Part shown: in pieces, positions 51,313-60,226 of the stretch
Layout: every line of letters starts with the position of its first letter
Position numbering within the stretch: position 1 is the stretch's first letter
Source: Clostridia bacterium
GTDB lineage: Bacteria; Bacillota; Clostridia; TANB77; CAG-508
Length of the DNA: 64,000 bases
NCBI GenBank assembly: GCA_016290095.1
Contig: JAEESU010000010.1
Coordinates: 62,001 to 126,000, forward strand
Direction of reading: 5' to 3'
Program-made: the position numbers and the translations under genes
The notes under the pieces: model-generated
The model's input: the letters and a program-made list of their open reading frames with translations, nothing else
What the model was told of the DNA's origin: nothing
The model's database searches: none

Positions 51313-51972
51313 ATGTCAATTTTTGTTTTAAAAATAATAGCATGTGTTACAATGTTTTTGGATCATATAAGATACTTGAATCCAATTTTTAATAAGCCTA
51401 TAATTTCTTATGTTGGAAGAATTGCGTTCCCACTATTTGTATTTTTTCTAACAGAAGGATATGTTCACACAAGAAATTTAAAAAAATATTATAAAAGGTT
51501 ATTGTTATTTGCTGTCATTTCACAAATACCTTTTATGTATTTTAGAACTTTAGTTGGTGAATGGAAAATGTTAAATGTCATGTTTACTCTAATATTAGGA
51601 TTAACATGTATTACCATATATGATAAGTTTGAGAAAAAATATTTATCAATTCCTATTTGTATACTAATAATTTATTCTGGAGAGATAATAAATGTTGATT
51701 ATGGATGGTTTGGAGTAGCTTTAACATTTATTATGTATTTGTGCAGAAATAATAAAATGTTATTATCAGCAGTATATACTGCGTTATTTTATACATATTT
51801 TACTTATTATAACTTTAGTGTTGCGAAAAATTTTACTTATTTTATGGCTCATTTAATACCATTAGTATTTATTTTCTTGTATAATGGAAAAAAGGGAAAA
51901 GATATAAGATATTTTTATTATTTCTTTTATCCGGTTCATATGGCTCTTATATATATGATTAGTTGCATATAA
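51313..51972 (+). CDS. TraX-family membrane protein
   Basis: A 219-residue membrane protein with about eight helices. It has the TraX family pattern: LKIIACVTMFLDHI near the start, GRIAFPLFVFFLTEGYVHT, and YFFYPVHMALIYMI at the end. TraX of conjugative plasmids acetylates pilin; chromosomal relatives in Firmicutes are probably acyltransferases acting on envelope components. It begins directly at the yqeY stop. Confidence 0.88.
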   Translation: MSIFVLKIIACVTMFLDHIRYLNPIFNKPIISYVGRIAFPLFVFFLTEGYVHTRNLKKYYKRLLLFAVISQIPFMYFRTLVGEWKMLNVMFTLILGLTCITIYDKFEKKYLSIPICILIIYSGEIINVDYGWFGVALTFIMYLCRNNKMLLSAVYTALFYTYFTYYNFSVAKNFTYFMAHLIPLVFIFLYNGKKGKDIRYFYYFFYPVHMALIYMISCI

Positions 51973-51974
51973 AT

Positions 51975-52010
51975 AAAAAAAAGCTTTCCCAAAATAAGGA
52001 AAGCTTTTTT
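51975..52010. terminator. Bidirectional terminator between TraX-like and GT4 genes
   Basis: Stem AAAAAAGCTTTCC/GGAAAGCTTTTTT with an 8-base loop between convergent genes. Confidence 0.9.
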
Positions 52011-52016
52011 ATTTTA

Positions 52017-53303
52017 TTATGCAAATGCTTGACGAGATTTTTTGAATGATAGTAAATCTGTAATCTCTTTTGATTTTTTGATTTGCTCTTGAGCTTGTTC
52101 TTGAGCAATTTGTTTTTTCTGTCTATCTGCCATTGTTTCACAAATAGCTTTTTGATAAGCTAAGTGAGTATCTTGGGCAATCTTTGCCCAATTATATTCT
52201 GTTTTTACTTTTAATTTTGCATTTTTTGAAACTGTATCACAAAGTTTTTGATCAAATAATAAAGTTAATATTGAATCAGCAAGAGAATTTGGATTACCAG
52301 CATAACTCTTCATTCCATTTACACCATGTTCTACAATCTCATTTAAACCACCGATATCTGAAACAACAACAGGTGTACCAGAAAGCATACCTTCAAGTGC
52401 AACAATACCAAATGGTTCATATGTACTAGGAAATACAGCTACATCAGCACATTTATACATTTTTTGAACATCTTTTGATCCTAAATAACCAGTGAAATAA
52501 ACTTTACTTCCTAATCCTAAATAATTAACTTGGTTTCTTAGTTCATCTATCATTCCACCTTTACCAGCAATAACAAGTTTTGCATCATTATAATATTGTA
52601 AAACTTTTGGCATTGCAGCAATAAGTGTTTGAATTCCTTTTTCATATACTAGACGACCCATAAATAGAATAATTTTTTCATTATCCATTGCATAACGTCT
52701 TCTAAAATCGTAATCTCTTTCAATATCATTAAATAAATTTAAATTAACACCATTAGGTACAACATTTATTTTTTCATATGGAAGGCCGAATAATCTTTGT
52801 AATTCATTTTTCATATAATTACTATTAACAATTACTTCTGAAGATTCATAAGTAAGCATCCATTCTGTATCATTAATATATTTTTGTAAATCAGTTCTAA
52901 TTCCACTGTTTCTTCCAGCTTCAGTTGCGTGGATTGTTGAAACAAGAGGAGTATTATAAGCATTTTTTAAAGTTTTACCAGCATAACATGTCATCCAGTC
53001 ATGTGCATGTATAACATCAAAGTTTCCTTTTTCAGCAATTATTTCTCCAGCTTTTGCTATCATATTAAAGTTAAGTTGCATAATCCAGTCAATAAAATTA
53101 TTTGGAGAAATCATAAAATTATCTACTCTGTAAACTTGAACTCCATTATCATCTTCGAAATAAGGTACATTACCATCTCTATATGTTACAACAGTTACTT
53201 CATGTCCATCTTGGATTAGTCTATGTGATAAATCATGAACTACTCTTGAAATTCCTCCGACAACCCTAGGTGGATATTCCCATGATAGCATTAAAATTTT
53301 CAT
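52017..53303 (-). CDS. Family 4 glycosyltransferase (glycogen-synthase-like)
   Basis: A 428-residue GT-B enzyme. It begins KILMLSWEYPPRVVGGISRVV, the donor-site pattern seen in glycogen and sucrose synthases (PPRVVGG), and continues with HAHDWMTCYAG, STIHATEAGRNSG, LFMGRLVYEKGIQTLIAAMP and the donor-binding segment STYEPFGIVALEGMLSGTPVV. It very likely makes alpha-1,4-glucan from a nucleotide-sugar or acts in a related step. It is divergent from DUF4912 and a GH57 branching enzyme, a set typical of glycogen synthesis in anaerobes. GAAAGGAG precedes the start. The C-terminal 40 residues are Q/K-rich and extra. Confidence 0.9.
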   Translation of the reverse strand: MKILMLSWEYPPRVVGGISRVVHDLSHRLIQDGHEVTVVTYRDGNVPYFEDDNGVQVYRVDNFMISPNNFIDWIMQLNFNMIAKAGEIIAEKGNFDVIHAHDWMTCYAGKTLKNAYNTPLVSTIHATEAGRNSGIRTDLQKYINDTEWMLTYESSEVIVNSNYMKNELQRLFGLPYEKINVVPNGVNLNLFNDIERDYDFRRRYAMDNEKIILFMGRLVYEKGIQTLIAAMPKVLQYYNDAKLVIAGKGGMIDELRNQVNYLGLGSKVYFTGYLGSKDVQKMYKCADVAVFPSTYEPFGIVALEGMLSGTPVVVSDIGGLNEIVEHGVNGMKSYAGNPNSLADSILTLLFDQKLCDTVSKNAKLKVKTEYNWAKIAQDTHLAYQKAICETMADRQKKQIAQEQAQEQIKKSKEITDLLSFKKSRQAFA

Positions 53304-53525
53304 TTAAAAGTACTCCTTTCAGTATCTTTAGTTAGTGTATTATATACAAAATAATAAATTAAAAATCAAATTTGTTTTGTCAAGTCACTTTTTCATTCAT
53401 AAAAAATGCTAAAACGCAGAAAAAATAAGACTTTAGCCCATAAACAAATTAATATTTTCTTAATATATTATAATTAAAAAGATTGGAAAAGTAAACATTT
53501 TTTGACAAAAAAAACCTTAAAAGTG

Positions 53526-53554
53526 TATTACATTTGTGTTACAAAAATGTAATA
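53526..53554. promoter_or_regulatory. Inverted repeat in the divergent glucan promoter region
   Basis: TATTACATTT (53526-53535) and AAATGTAATA (53545-53554) are perfect 10-bp arms with a 9-base loop, overlapping the -10 of the weaker promoter. Candidate operator. Confidence 0.5.
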
Positions 53555-53595
53555 AAAAATAATGTAAAAAAATAAATTATTTTTGACAAATCCTA

Positions 53596-53624
53596 TTGCA
53601 GTTTTTTTTCTTTATAGATATAAT
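53596..53624 (+). promoter_or_regulatory. Promoter of the DUF4912-GH57 unit
   Basis: TTGCAG (53596-53601), 17-base spacer, TATAAT (53619-53624), 62 bases before the chosen ATG. Confidence 0.65.
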
Positions 53625-53685
53625 TATTAATATTATTGGAGTTAAATATAATATTTTCAGAAATACTAAGGAGGAGAAAAAGAGA

Positions 53686-54672
53686 ATGCTAATGAATGAA
53701 GAACTTGAGAATCGTGAATTTGAAGACTCAGAAAAAACGGATAACTTCTCAAACTTTATATCAAACGAAGAAGAAAAAGATGAAACATCAGTAAAAAGTG
53801 TAGCAACAAAAAAACAATATGATAAAAAAGATTTAGAAGAAAAGCTAGAAACAATTGTTGGAACAATTGAAGAAACAAGCACCACTACTGATGAAGTAAC
53901 TGAAGAAACTGTAATAGAGAAAATTAAAAATTTTATAGCAAAAATTGTAGCAATGCAAGAAGAAGCGCAAAGAGAAGAAGAAGAACTTCAAAATGAAAAG
54001 AATGCATTAAACATAGAAGATATCGAAAGAAAAAGAGAAGAAGAAAGTAAAAAGTATTTAGTAGAATACTATGATTTACCATATAGATATAATGAAACAA
54101 CAGTAAAAATATTAGCTCAAACTCCAAAAAAATTATTTGTATACTGGGATATTTCAGATAATGATAGACAAAAATATGTAGATACATTTGGAGGAGAATT
54201 CTTTAATAAAACATATCCTGTATTATTAGTATATAATGAAGATAAAAAATACGTAAAAGAAGTAGAAATAAATGATTTTGCAAATAGTTGGTACATAGAC
54301 ATAGATGATCCAAAAACAAAATATACGATTCAATTAGGAAGAAAATTAAGAGATAGATCAATTGTTGATATGCAAAAAGTAAAAGAGCATAATATTATTT
54401 TAAAAACAGATTATTTACCTTTTGCAGATTCTAATACTCTTGAAGCACCAAATGATCATGTACTATTAGAAAGTTTACCAAAATTTATTATATTTAGAAA
54501 TGTAAAAACAGGTGAAGAAATAGCAAAAGATTTAAGAAAATTCAAAGATATATTCGGTAAAAGATATAGTGTTAAAGACTTTTACAATAATCATTACGAA
54601 GATGAATTATCAGAAGGTATGTTTGATATGGCTAATCCATCATCAAGACTTTCAAGTTCAACTTTTAAATAA
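53686..54672 (+). CDS. DUF4912 protein
   Basis: A 328-residue protein. The first 125 residues are highly acidic and probably disordered or coiled coil. The DUF4912 domain (about 125-300) follows with YDLPYRYNETTVKILAQTPKKLFVYWDIS seen here in parts (YDLPYRYNETT, FVYWDISDNDR), then VKEVEINDFANSWYIDI and IVDMQKVKEHN. The domain resembles a carbohydrate-binding beta-sandwich and is often encoded beside GH57 enzymes. ATG 53686 is chosen because AAGGAGGAG precedes it; the frame is open further upstream but without a site. Followed 100 bases later by the GH57 gene. Confidence 0.87.
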   Translation: MLMNEELENREFEDSEKTDNFSNFISNEEEKDETSVKSVATKKQYDKKDLEEKLETIVGTIEETSTTTDEVTEETVIEKIKNFIAKIVAMQEEAQREEEELQNEKNALNIEDIERKREEESKKYLVEYYDLPYRYNETTVKILAQTPKKLFVYWDISDNDRQKYVDTFGGEFFNKTYPVLLVYNEDKKYVKEVEINDFANSWYIDIDDPKTKYTIQLGRKLRDRSIVDMQKVKEHNIILKTDYLPFADSNTLEAPNDHVLLESLPKFIIFRNVKTGEEIAKDLRKFKDIFGKRYSVKDFYNNHYEDELSEGMFDMANPSSRLSSSTFK

Positions 54673-54679
54673 AATTAAG

Positions 54680-54748
54680 AGTGCCATGGGGGCGGACTCA
54701 TGGGCACAATTATAAAATGTGTGCCAAATAGTCCGTCTTTATGGCACT
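54680..54748. repeat. Imperfect 29-nt inverted repeat in the GH57 leader
   Basis: Two 29-base arms (54680-54708 and 54720-54748) around an 11-base centre. They share three blocks in the same register (AGTGCCAT, CGGACT, GCACA on the left; their complements on the right). These are separated by short unpaired blocks of equal or near-equal length, giving a hairpin with symmetrical internal loops. The G+C content is far above the surroundings. It could be a structured RNA leader of the GH57 gene or a short palindromic mobile-repeat relic. Confidence 0.75.
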
Positions 54749-54771
54749 TATGCGTCGAAAGGGAAAAATTA

Positions 54772-56361
54772 ATGAAAAATGTTAAAGGATATGTTAATTT
54801 CATCTTACATGCTCATTTACCATATATACATCATCCAGAAGATGATACATATTTAGAGGAAGAATGGCTTTATGAAGCAATTTCAGAATGTTATATTCCT
54901 TTGATTTTAAACTATAAGAAATTGGAAGAAGAACATGTAGATTTTAGAATAACAATGACAATGACACCACCTCTTTTAAATATGTTAGATAATAAATTAC
55001 TTCAAGAAAGATATATAAAATATCTAGAAAAACATATAGAACTTTGTGAAAAAGAAGTAAAAAGAACTGTATATGATGCAAGACTTAACAACTTATCAAA
55101 GTATTATCTAGATAGATATAAAAATGATTTACATGTGTTTAAAGACGAATACAAATGTAATTTAATTACAGCATTCAAGCATTTTCAAGATGCTGGTTAT
55201 TTGGAAATTATTACTTGTGGTGCAACTCATGGTTATTTTCCTATATTATATGTAAATGAAAAAACGGTTAGAGCTCAAATTGCAGTTGGTGTTCAAACAT
55301 ATGAAAAATATTTCGGAAGAAAGCCTAGAGGAATTTGGCTTCCTGAATGTGGTTATGTTCCAGAAGCAGATAAATATTTAAAAGAGTTTGGAATACAATA
55401 TGCAATTGTTGAAACACATGGTGTTTTATATGCAGATCCTACACCAATTTATGGAACATATGCACCAATTGTTTCTCCAGAAGGACTAACAGTATTTGCC
55501 AGAGATTTAGAGTCTTCAAGGCAAGTTTGGAGTTCTATCAATGGATATCCTGGAGATTTTAATTATAGAGAATTTTATAGAGATATTGGTTATGATTTAG
55601 ATTATGAATATATAAAACCTTATGTTGCAGCAAATGGAGCAAGAGTTAATACTGGAATAAAGTATTATAGAATAACAGGAAAAGATTGTCCAAAAGACTA
55701 TTATGATGTACAATGGGCAAAGGACTCAGTAGAAAAACAAGCAGGACATTTTATGGACTGTAGAACTGCACAAATAGAACATTTATCATCTTATATGGAA
55801 GCTCCTCCTATTATTACATGCCCATATGATGCAGAACTTTATGGACATTGGTGGTATGAAGGACCATATTGGTTATATATATTGTTCAAAAAAATATATT
55901 ATGATGAATGTAACTTTAAACTAATTACACCTAGTGAATATATTGATATGTATCCACAAATGCAAGTTTCTACTCCATGTAGATCAAGTTGGGGTGCAAA
56001 CGGATATAGTGAAGTATGGTTAAATCAAACTAATGATTATGCACATAGACATCTTCATAAAGCAGGCGATAGAATGTGTGAGCTTGCAGGAATGTTTCCA
56101 AACGAAGGGGATACTTTAAGAAGACAAGCATTAAATCAATGTGCAAGAGAGCTTCTTTTAGCACAAAGTAGTGACTGGTTGTTTATTATTACAAATGGAA
56201 CAATGGTAGATTATGCACATAAAGCTATAAAAGATCATATTGGAAGATTTACAAAACTATATTATCAAATTAAAAATGATAAAATAGATGCAAAATATTT
56301 ATTAGATGTTTTTGACAAAGATGATATTTTCCCAGAAATAGATTACATGATTTATAATTAA
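54772..56361 (+). CDS. GH57 1,4-alpha-glucan branching enzyme (DUF1957)
   Basis: A 529-residue glycoside hydrolase family 57 enzyme that makes alpha-1,6 branches in glycogen-like glucan. Landmarks are NFILHAHLPYIHHPE at the N-terminus, the nucleophile in IWLPECGYVPE (E192), and the acid/base aspartate in CPYDAELYGHWWYEGPYW (D353). The C-terminal DUF1957 helices with SSWGANGYSEVWLN and AQSSDWLFIITNGTM are present. ATG 54772 is chosen because AAAGGGAA precedes it and it gives the family N-terminus; the frame is open for another 24 codons into the inverted repeat. Works with the GT4 enzyme at 52017. Confidence 0.93.
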   Translation: MKNVKGYVNFILHAHLPYIHHPEDDTYLEEEWLYEAISECYIPLILNYKKLEEEHVDFRITMTMTPPLLNMLDNKLLQERYIKYLEKHIELCEKEVKRTVYDARLNNLSKYYLDRYKNDLHVFKDEYKCNLITAFKHFQDAGYLEIITCGATHGYFPILYVNEKTVRAQIAVGVQTYEKYFGRKPRGIWLPECGYVPEADKYLKEFGIQYAIVETHGVLYADPTPIYGTYAPIVSPEGLTVFARDLESSRQVWSSINGYPGDFNYREFYRDIGYDLDYEYIKPYVAANGARVNTGIKYYRITGKDCPKDYYDVQWAKDSVEKQAGHFMDCRTAQIEHLSSYMEAPPIITCPYDAELYGHWWYEGPYWLYILFKKIYYDECNFKLITPSEYIDMYPQMQVSTPCRSSWGANGYSEVWLNQTNDYAHRHLHKAGDRMCELAGMFPNEGDTLRRQALNQCARELLLAQSSDWLFIITNGTMVDYAHKAIKDHIGRFTKLYYQIKNDKIDAKYLLDVFDKDDIFPEIDYMIYN

Positions 56362-56376
56362 TATTGGAGGATGTTT

Positions 56377-56709
56377 ATGAATGTTTATGATGAAGTAAAT
56401 GGTTTAGCAAAAGCAATTAAAGAGTCTAAAGAGTATTTAGAATATAAACAAGTTAAAGCATTACTTTTAGCAAATCCCGAACTAAAAGAAAAAGTAGATG
56501 AGTTTGAAAAAATTCGCTATGAAGAACAACTTTTAGCACTTCAAGGTGAAAAACAAAGTGAAGAAAAAATGAAAAAGCTTCAGGAACTTTATCAGATTCT
56601 TGTAAAAGATAATATGGTAAAAGATTATTTTGATAAAGAGGTAAGATTTAATGTTCTTATTGCAGATGTAAATAAGATTATAGGTGATGCAATTAAAGAT
56701 GTTCTATAA
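56377..56709 (+). CDS. YlbF-family regulator
   Basis: A 110-residue helical protein of the YlbF/YmcA (Com_YlbF) family with NVYDEVNGLAKAIKESKEYLEYKQ and LLANPELKEKVDEFEKIRYE. In Bacillus these proteins form a complex that controls RNase Y, biofilm formation, competence and sporulation. ATG 56377 is chosen over 56371 because the GGAGG site would abut the earlier one. It follows the GH57 gene by 15 bases. Confidence 0.88.
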   Translation: MNVYDEVNGLAKAIKESKEYLEYKQVKALLLANPELKEKVDEFEKIRYEEQLLALQGEKQSEEKMKKLQELYQILVKDNMVKDYFDKEVRFNVLIADVNKIIGDAIKDVL

Positions 56710-56713
56710 TTAG

Positions 56714-56738
56714 AGTCTCCTTTATAGGAGACTTTTTT
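56714..56738 (+). terminator. Terminator after the YlbF-family gene
   Basis: 7-bp GC-richer stem AGTCTCC/GGAGACT, 6-base loop, T-run. Confidence 0.88.
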
Positions 56739-56754
56739 AATTTTGGGAGTTATT

Positions 56755-58423
56755 ATGGAAAAAATAAAAAGTTTTTTGTTAGATAATAAATTTATATTAC
56801 TTATAGCATTTTTTACAGTATTATTATTAATGCTGCCAAACTTGCAGAAAGATTTAGTATTTGGTGATGATTATGCATTTCATCTAGCAAGAATACAAAG
56901 TGTTTCTGATTCAATAAAACATGGAGTTTTTCCGGTAAAGATAAATGCCTCATTAGTAAATAAATTTGGTTATGCTTCATCTATGTTTTATCCAGATTTC
57001 TTCTTATATTTACCAAGTTTATTAATTCTAGTTTTTAGAATAAATGTAATTACTGCATATAAGATTTTTGCATTTATCGTTTTATGCTTTATGTTTTTAA
57101 TTATATATAAATCAATGCTTTATTTAACTGAAGAAAGATATTCTGCAATTTTTGGAACGATATTTTTCATGCTATCAAAAGTAATGGTTTTAACAATTTA
57201 TTCAAGATTTGCATTAGGTGAATTTTTAGCTTTTCCGTTTATGATAATGTCGATTATACGGAATGTATGATTATTTATATAGAGATTTTAATAAACCACA
57301 ATATATATTTTTAGGATTTTTAGGATTAATTAATACACATATTATATCAACAATAATTACATTAGTTATATGTTTGATAATGATTATGTTTGGAATTAAA
57401 AAAAGCATAAAAAATATTAAAAATTTAGTGAAATTAGTAGTATTAGCAGTAATAGTTTTGCTTATATCATCATATTTTTGGATGCCAATGTTAGAACAAT
57501 TATATTTTCAAAAGTTTAAATTATCTAATCCTTGGAAAACAGCAAGTGATGATACATATACATTGTTTAATTATTTAGGAAATTGGAAGTATAGTATAGG
57601 ATTTTCTGTTTCAATAGCATTACTGCTATTACTTTATGGAATACTTACAAATAAGATAAGTAAAGAATCAAAAATATTTTTTGGCTATTTTGTAGGAATT
57701 TCAGTATTTCTTTTAAGCCCTATTATTTGGAAAAGATTAAGCTATTTTTTAAATTTTTTACAATTTAAATGGAGATTAATAAGTATTTTAACTGTAATTA
57801 TTACATTATCAATATCATTAGCTTATAGAGATTACTTAAAAGATTCGAGTGATAAGAAGAATAAAAAAATATTAATTATTTCTTTTATAATTTTATTTTT
57901 ATTAACAATATATAACTATCATTTTGAAGACACAATCGATTTTAAGATGGATGAAAAATTTGTTTATGCTAATATATATTCCGGTACACAATCACTTGGA
58001 ATAGGTGCAGAATATATGCCAATTGAACTTCAGGATGCATATTCTTTATATAAAATTAACCCTAATTCTGCATATACAAGTACTAACTATACTATTGATG
58101 ACGAAATTAAAGGTGTAAAATATCCTAATCTTAACTTTATTTTTAATAATTCAGGAATAGATCAGAAAGAAATAACAATACCATTTGTTTATTATTATGG
58201 CTATGTAGCTAACATTACAACTAAAGAAGGAGAAACATATCCAATTGAAGTTTCAAAAGATAAAAATGGACTCGTAAAAATACAAATACCTAAAAATTTA
58301 GAAGGTGAAATTCGTGTATGGTATAATGGTACGAAAATACAAAAAATAAGTTTAATAATATCAGTTGTTTCTATTATAAGTACTATAGTTGGATTATTTA
58401 TTATCAAAAGAAGAAAGAGATAG
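56755..58423 (+). pseudogene. Frameshifted multi-pass membrane protein (6-PTP-synthase-related type)
   Basis: Two overlapping frames together code one large membrane protein. The first (ATG 56755 to stop 57268-57270) has DLVFGDDYAFHLARIQSV and ends abnormally after SRFALGEFLAFPFMIMSI. The second resumes at about 57257 with YGMYDYLYRDFNKPQ, exactly where the first should continue. Removing one base near 57256 restores a protein of about 555 residues with about 12 membrane helices and a C-terminal outer domain. Relatives are annotated as membrane proteins related to 6-pyruvoyl-tetrahydropterin synthase, probably GT-C-like. There is no homopolymer at the break, so a simple sequencing slip is less likely than usual, but cannot be excluded. 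Confidence 0.82.
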
Positions 58424-58441
58424 TTTTATCTCTTTCTTTTT
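58411..58441 (+). terminator. Terminator overlapping the end of the frameshifted gene
   Basis: 12-bp stem AAGAAAGAGATA/TATCTCTTTCTT with a GTTT loop that contains the last base of the stop codon, then T's. Confidence 0.82.
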
Positions 58442-58526
58442 GCGTGAAAATATTTAAAAAAAACTACCATTTATTTATGTTTTAGTATATAATATTGTCG
58501 AAAAAATATATTTTAGGAGTAAAGGA

Positions 58527-60206
58527 ATGAATAAAAAATGGGAACTTTATTGCCATGATGAATCGAAAATAAAAGAGATTTCAGAAAAATATCATATTCC
58601 AGAATTATTAGCTACAGTATTAGTAAATAGAGGAATAGAAGATATCAATTTATTTTTAAATCCAACAAGAAATGATTTCCATGATCCAAATTTAATGCCT
58701 GATATGAAGCAAGCTGTTGACAGAATTATAAAAGCAATAGATAATCAGGAAAAAACAATTATTTATGGCGATTATGATGTTGATGGAATTACTAGTATTA
58801 CTGTATTAAAAAAGTTCTTGAAGGAACGAGGTTTAGATGTTGGCTATTATATACCAAACAGATTAGATGAAGGATATGGATTAAATAAAGATGCAATAAA
58901 AAGTATTGCAGAAGAAGGTTATAAACTAATTATTACAGTTGATTGTGGAATATCAGGAACAGAAGAAGTAGATTATGCTTATAGTTTAGGAATGGAAGTG
59001 ATAATAACAGATCACCATGAACCACTTGATGTTTTACCAAACGCATTAGCGGTAGTAGATTGTAAAAGAAAAGATAATAAATATCAATGCAATTGTTTAG
59101 CAGGGGTTGGTGTAGCATTTAAATTAGTTCAAGCTCTTTCTATTAAATTAGAATTAGATGAAAAAGATTATTTAAAATATTTAGATATTGTTTGCATTGG
59201 AACAATTTCTGATATTGTACCATTAATAGATGAAAACAGAGTTATTGCAAAACTTGGATTAAAATTGATTGAACAAACTAAAAATCCAGGAATAAAAGCT
59301 TTGCTAAATGCAACTGGATATAAAGAAATAAATTCTAATACTATTTCATTTGGAATGGCTCCTAGAATAAATGCATGTGGTAGAATGGGACATGAAATAG
59401 ATGCTCTAGATTTATTTTTAACAGATAATATAGTGCAAGCAAATGATATTACATCAAAATTAAATGATTATAATAAACAAAGACAAGAAATAGAAAAGAG
59501 AATTTTTGATGAAGCGATTCATAAAATAGAAAACGAAGAGCCAAAAGACTGCAATGCAATTATATTAGGCGCAGAGAATTGGCATCATGGAGTAATTGGA
59601 ATTGTTTCATCAAAAATAACAGAGTTATACTATAAGCCAAGTATATTAGTTTGTTTTGAAGGAGAAGATGGCAAGGGCTCAGGAAGAAGCATTCAAGGTT
59701 TTGATTTACATGGAGCTTTATGTAATACAAGTGAATACCTAGAAAAATATGGTGGACATGAAATGGCTGTTGGGCTTAGTTTAAAAAAGAAAAATTTTAA
59801 AATTTTCAAACAAAAATTTGAAGAAGAAGCAAAAGCAGCTAATATTGAGAAATTTGTTCCTGTTATTAATGTAGATAAAGAAGTTACATTAAAAGATTTA
59901 AGCATAGAACAAGTTAATAGTTTAAAATTACTAGAACCATTTGGAGAGGCAAATAAAAACCCAATTTTCTTATATAAGAATTTAAAAATAGATTCTATAA
60001 GAGCTTTATCAGAAGGAAAACATTTAAAATTAACTCTTAAAGATGGAAGTACAATTATTAATGCAATTGGATTTAATATGGGAAAATATTCAGAAGAATA
60101 TTTAATTGGTGACAAAATAGATGTTTTAGGATATCTTGAAACAAATATGTTTAATGGAATTGAAAGTGTACAAATTAATATAAAAGATATCAGAAAATCT
60201 TACTAA
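58527..60206 (+). CDS. recJ: Single-stranded-DNA exonuclease RecJ
   Basis: 5'-3' exonuclease of recombination and mismatch repair. The 559-residue DHH-family protein has DYDVDGITS (motif I), VDCGIS (motif II), TDHHEPLD (motif III), the fourth aspartate in KYLDIVCIGTISDIVPL, APRINACGRMGH, and in DHHA1 HHGVIGIVSSK, GSGRSIQGFDLH and GGHEMAVGLSL. It is the short form without the C-terminal extension of longer Bacillus RecJ. It begins 20 bases before rel, with no apt gene between. Confidence 0.95.
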   Translation: MNKKWELYCHDESKIKEISEKYHIPELLATVLVNRGIEDINLFLNPTRNDFHDPNLMPDMKQAVDRIIKAIDNQEKTIIYGDYDVDGITSITVLKKFLKERGLDVGYYIPNRLDEGYGLNKDAIKSIAEEGYKLIITVDCGISGTEEVDYAYSLGMEVIITDHHEPLDVLPNALAVVDCKRKDNKYQCNCLAGVGVAFKLVQALSIKLELDEKDYLKYLDIVCIGTISDIVPLIDENRVIAKLGLKLIEQTKNPGIKALLNATGYKEINSNTISFGMAPRINACGRMGHEIDALDLFLTDNIVQANDITSKLNDYNKQRQEIEKRIFDEAIHKIENEEPKDCNAIILGAENWHHGVIGIVSSKITELYYKPSILVCFEGEDGKGSGRSIQGFDLHGALCNTSEYLEKYGGHEMAVGLSLKKKNFKIFKQKFEEEAKAANIEKFVPVINVDKEVTLKDLSIEQVNSLKLLEPFGEANKNPIFLYKNLKIDSIRALSEGKHLKLTLKDGSTIINAIGFNMGKYSEEYLIGDKIDVLGYLETNMFNGIESVQINIKDIRKSY

Positions 60207-60226
60207 TAATTAGAAAGGATAAAGAA

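Larger units (their letters stand above)
53304..53685 (+). other. Intergenic region between divergent glucan genes
   Basis: 382 bases without a gene on either strand. It holds two possible plus-strand promoters. The first has TTGACA at 53502 and GTATTA at 53525. The better one has TTGCAG at 53596 and TATAAT at 53619. It also holds an inverted repeat at 53526-53554. A minus-strand promoter for the GT4 gene is not clear; TTGATT and TATATA/TATAAT boxes exist but with uneven spacing. Confidence 0.6.

Noticed and set aside
54700..54771. N-terminal extension of the GH57 protein
   Set aside because: The 24 extra codons fall in the imperfect palindrome, and the family starts at the VKGYVNFILHAHLP segment encoded from ATG 54772.
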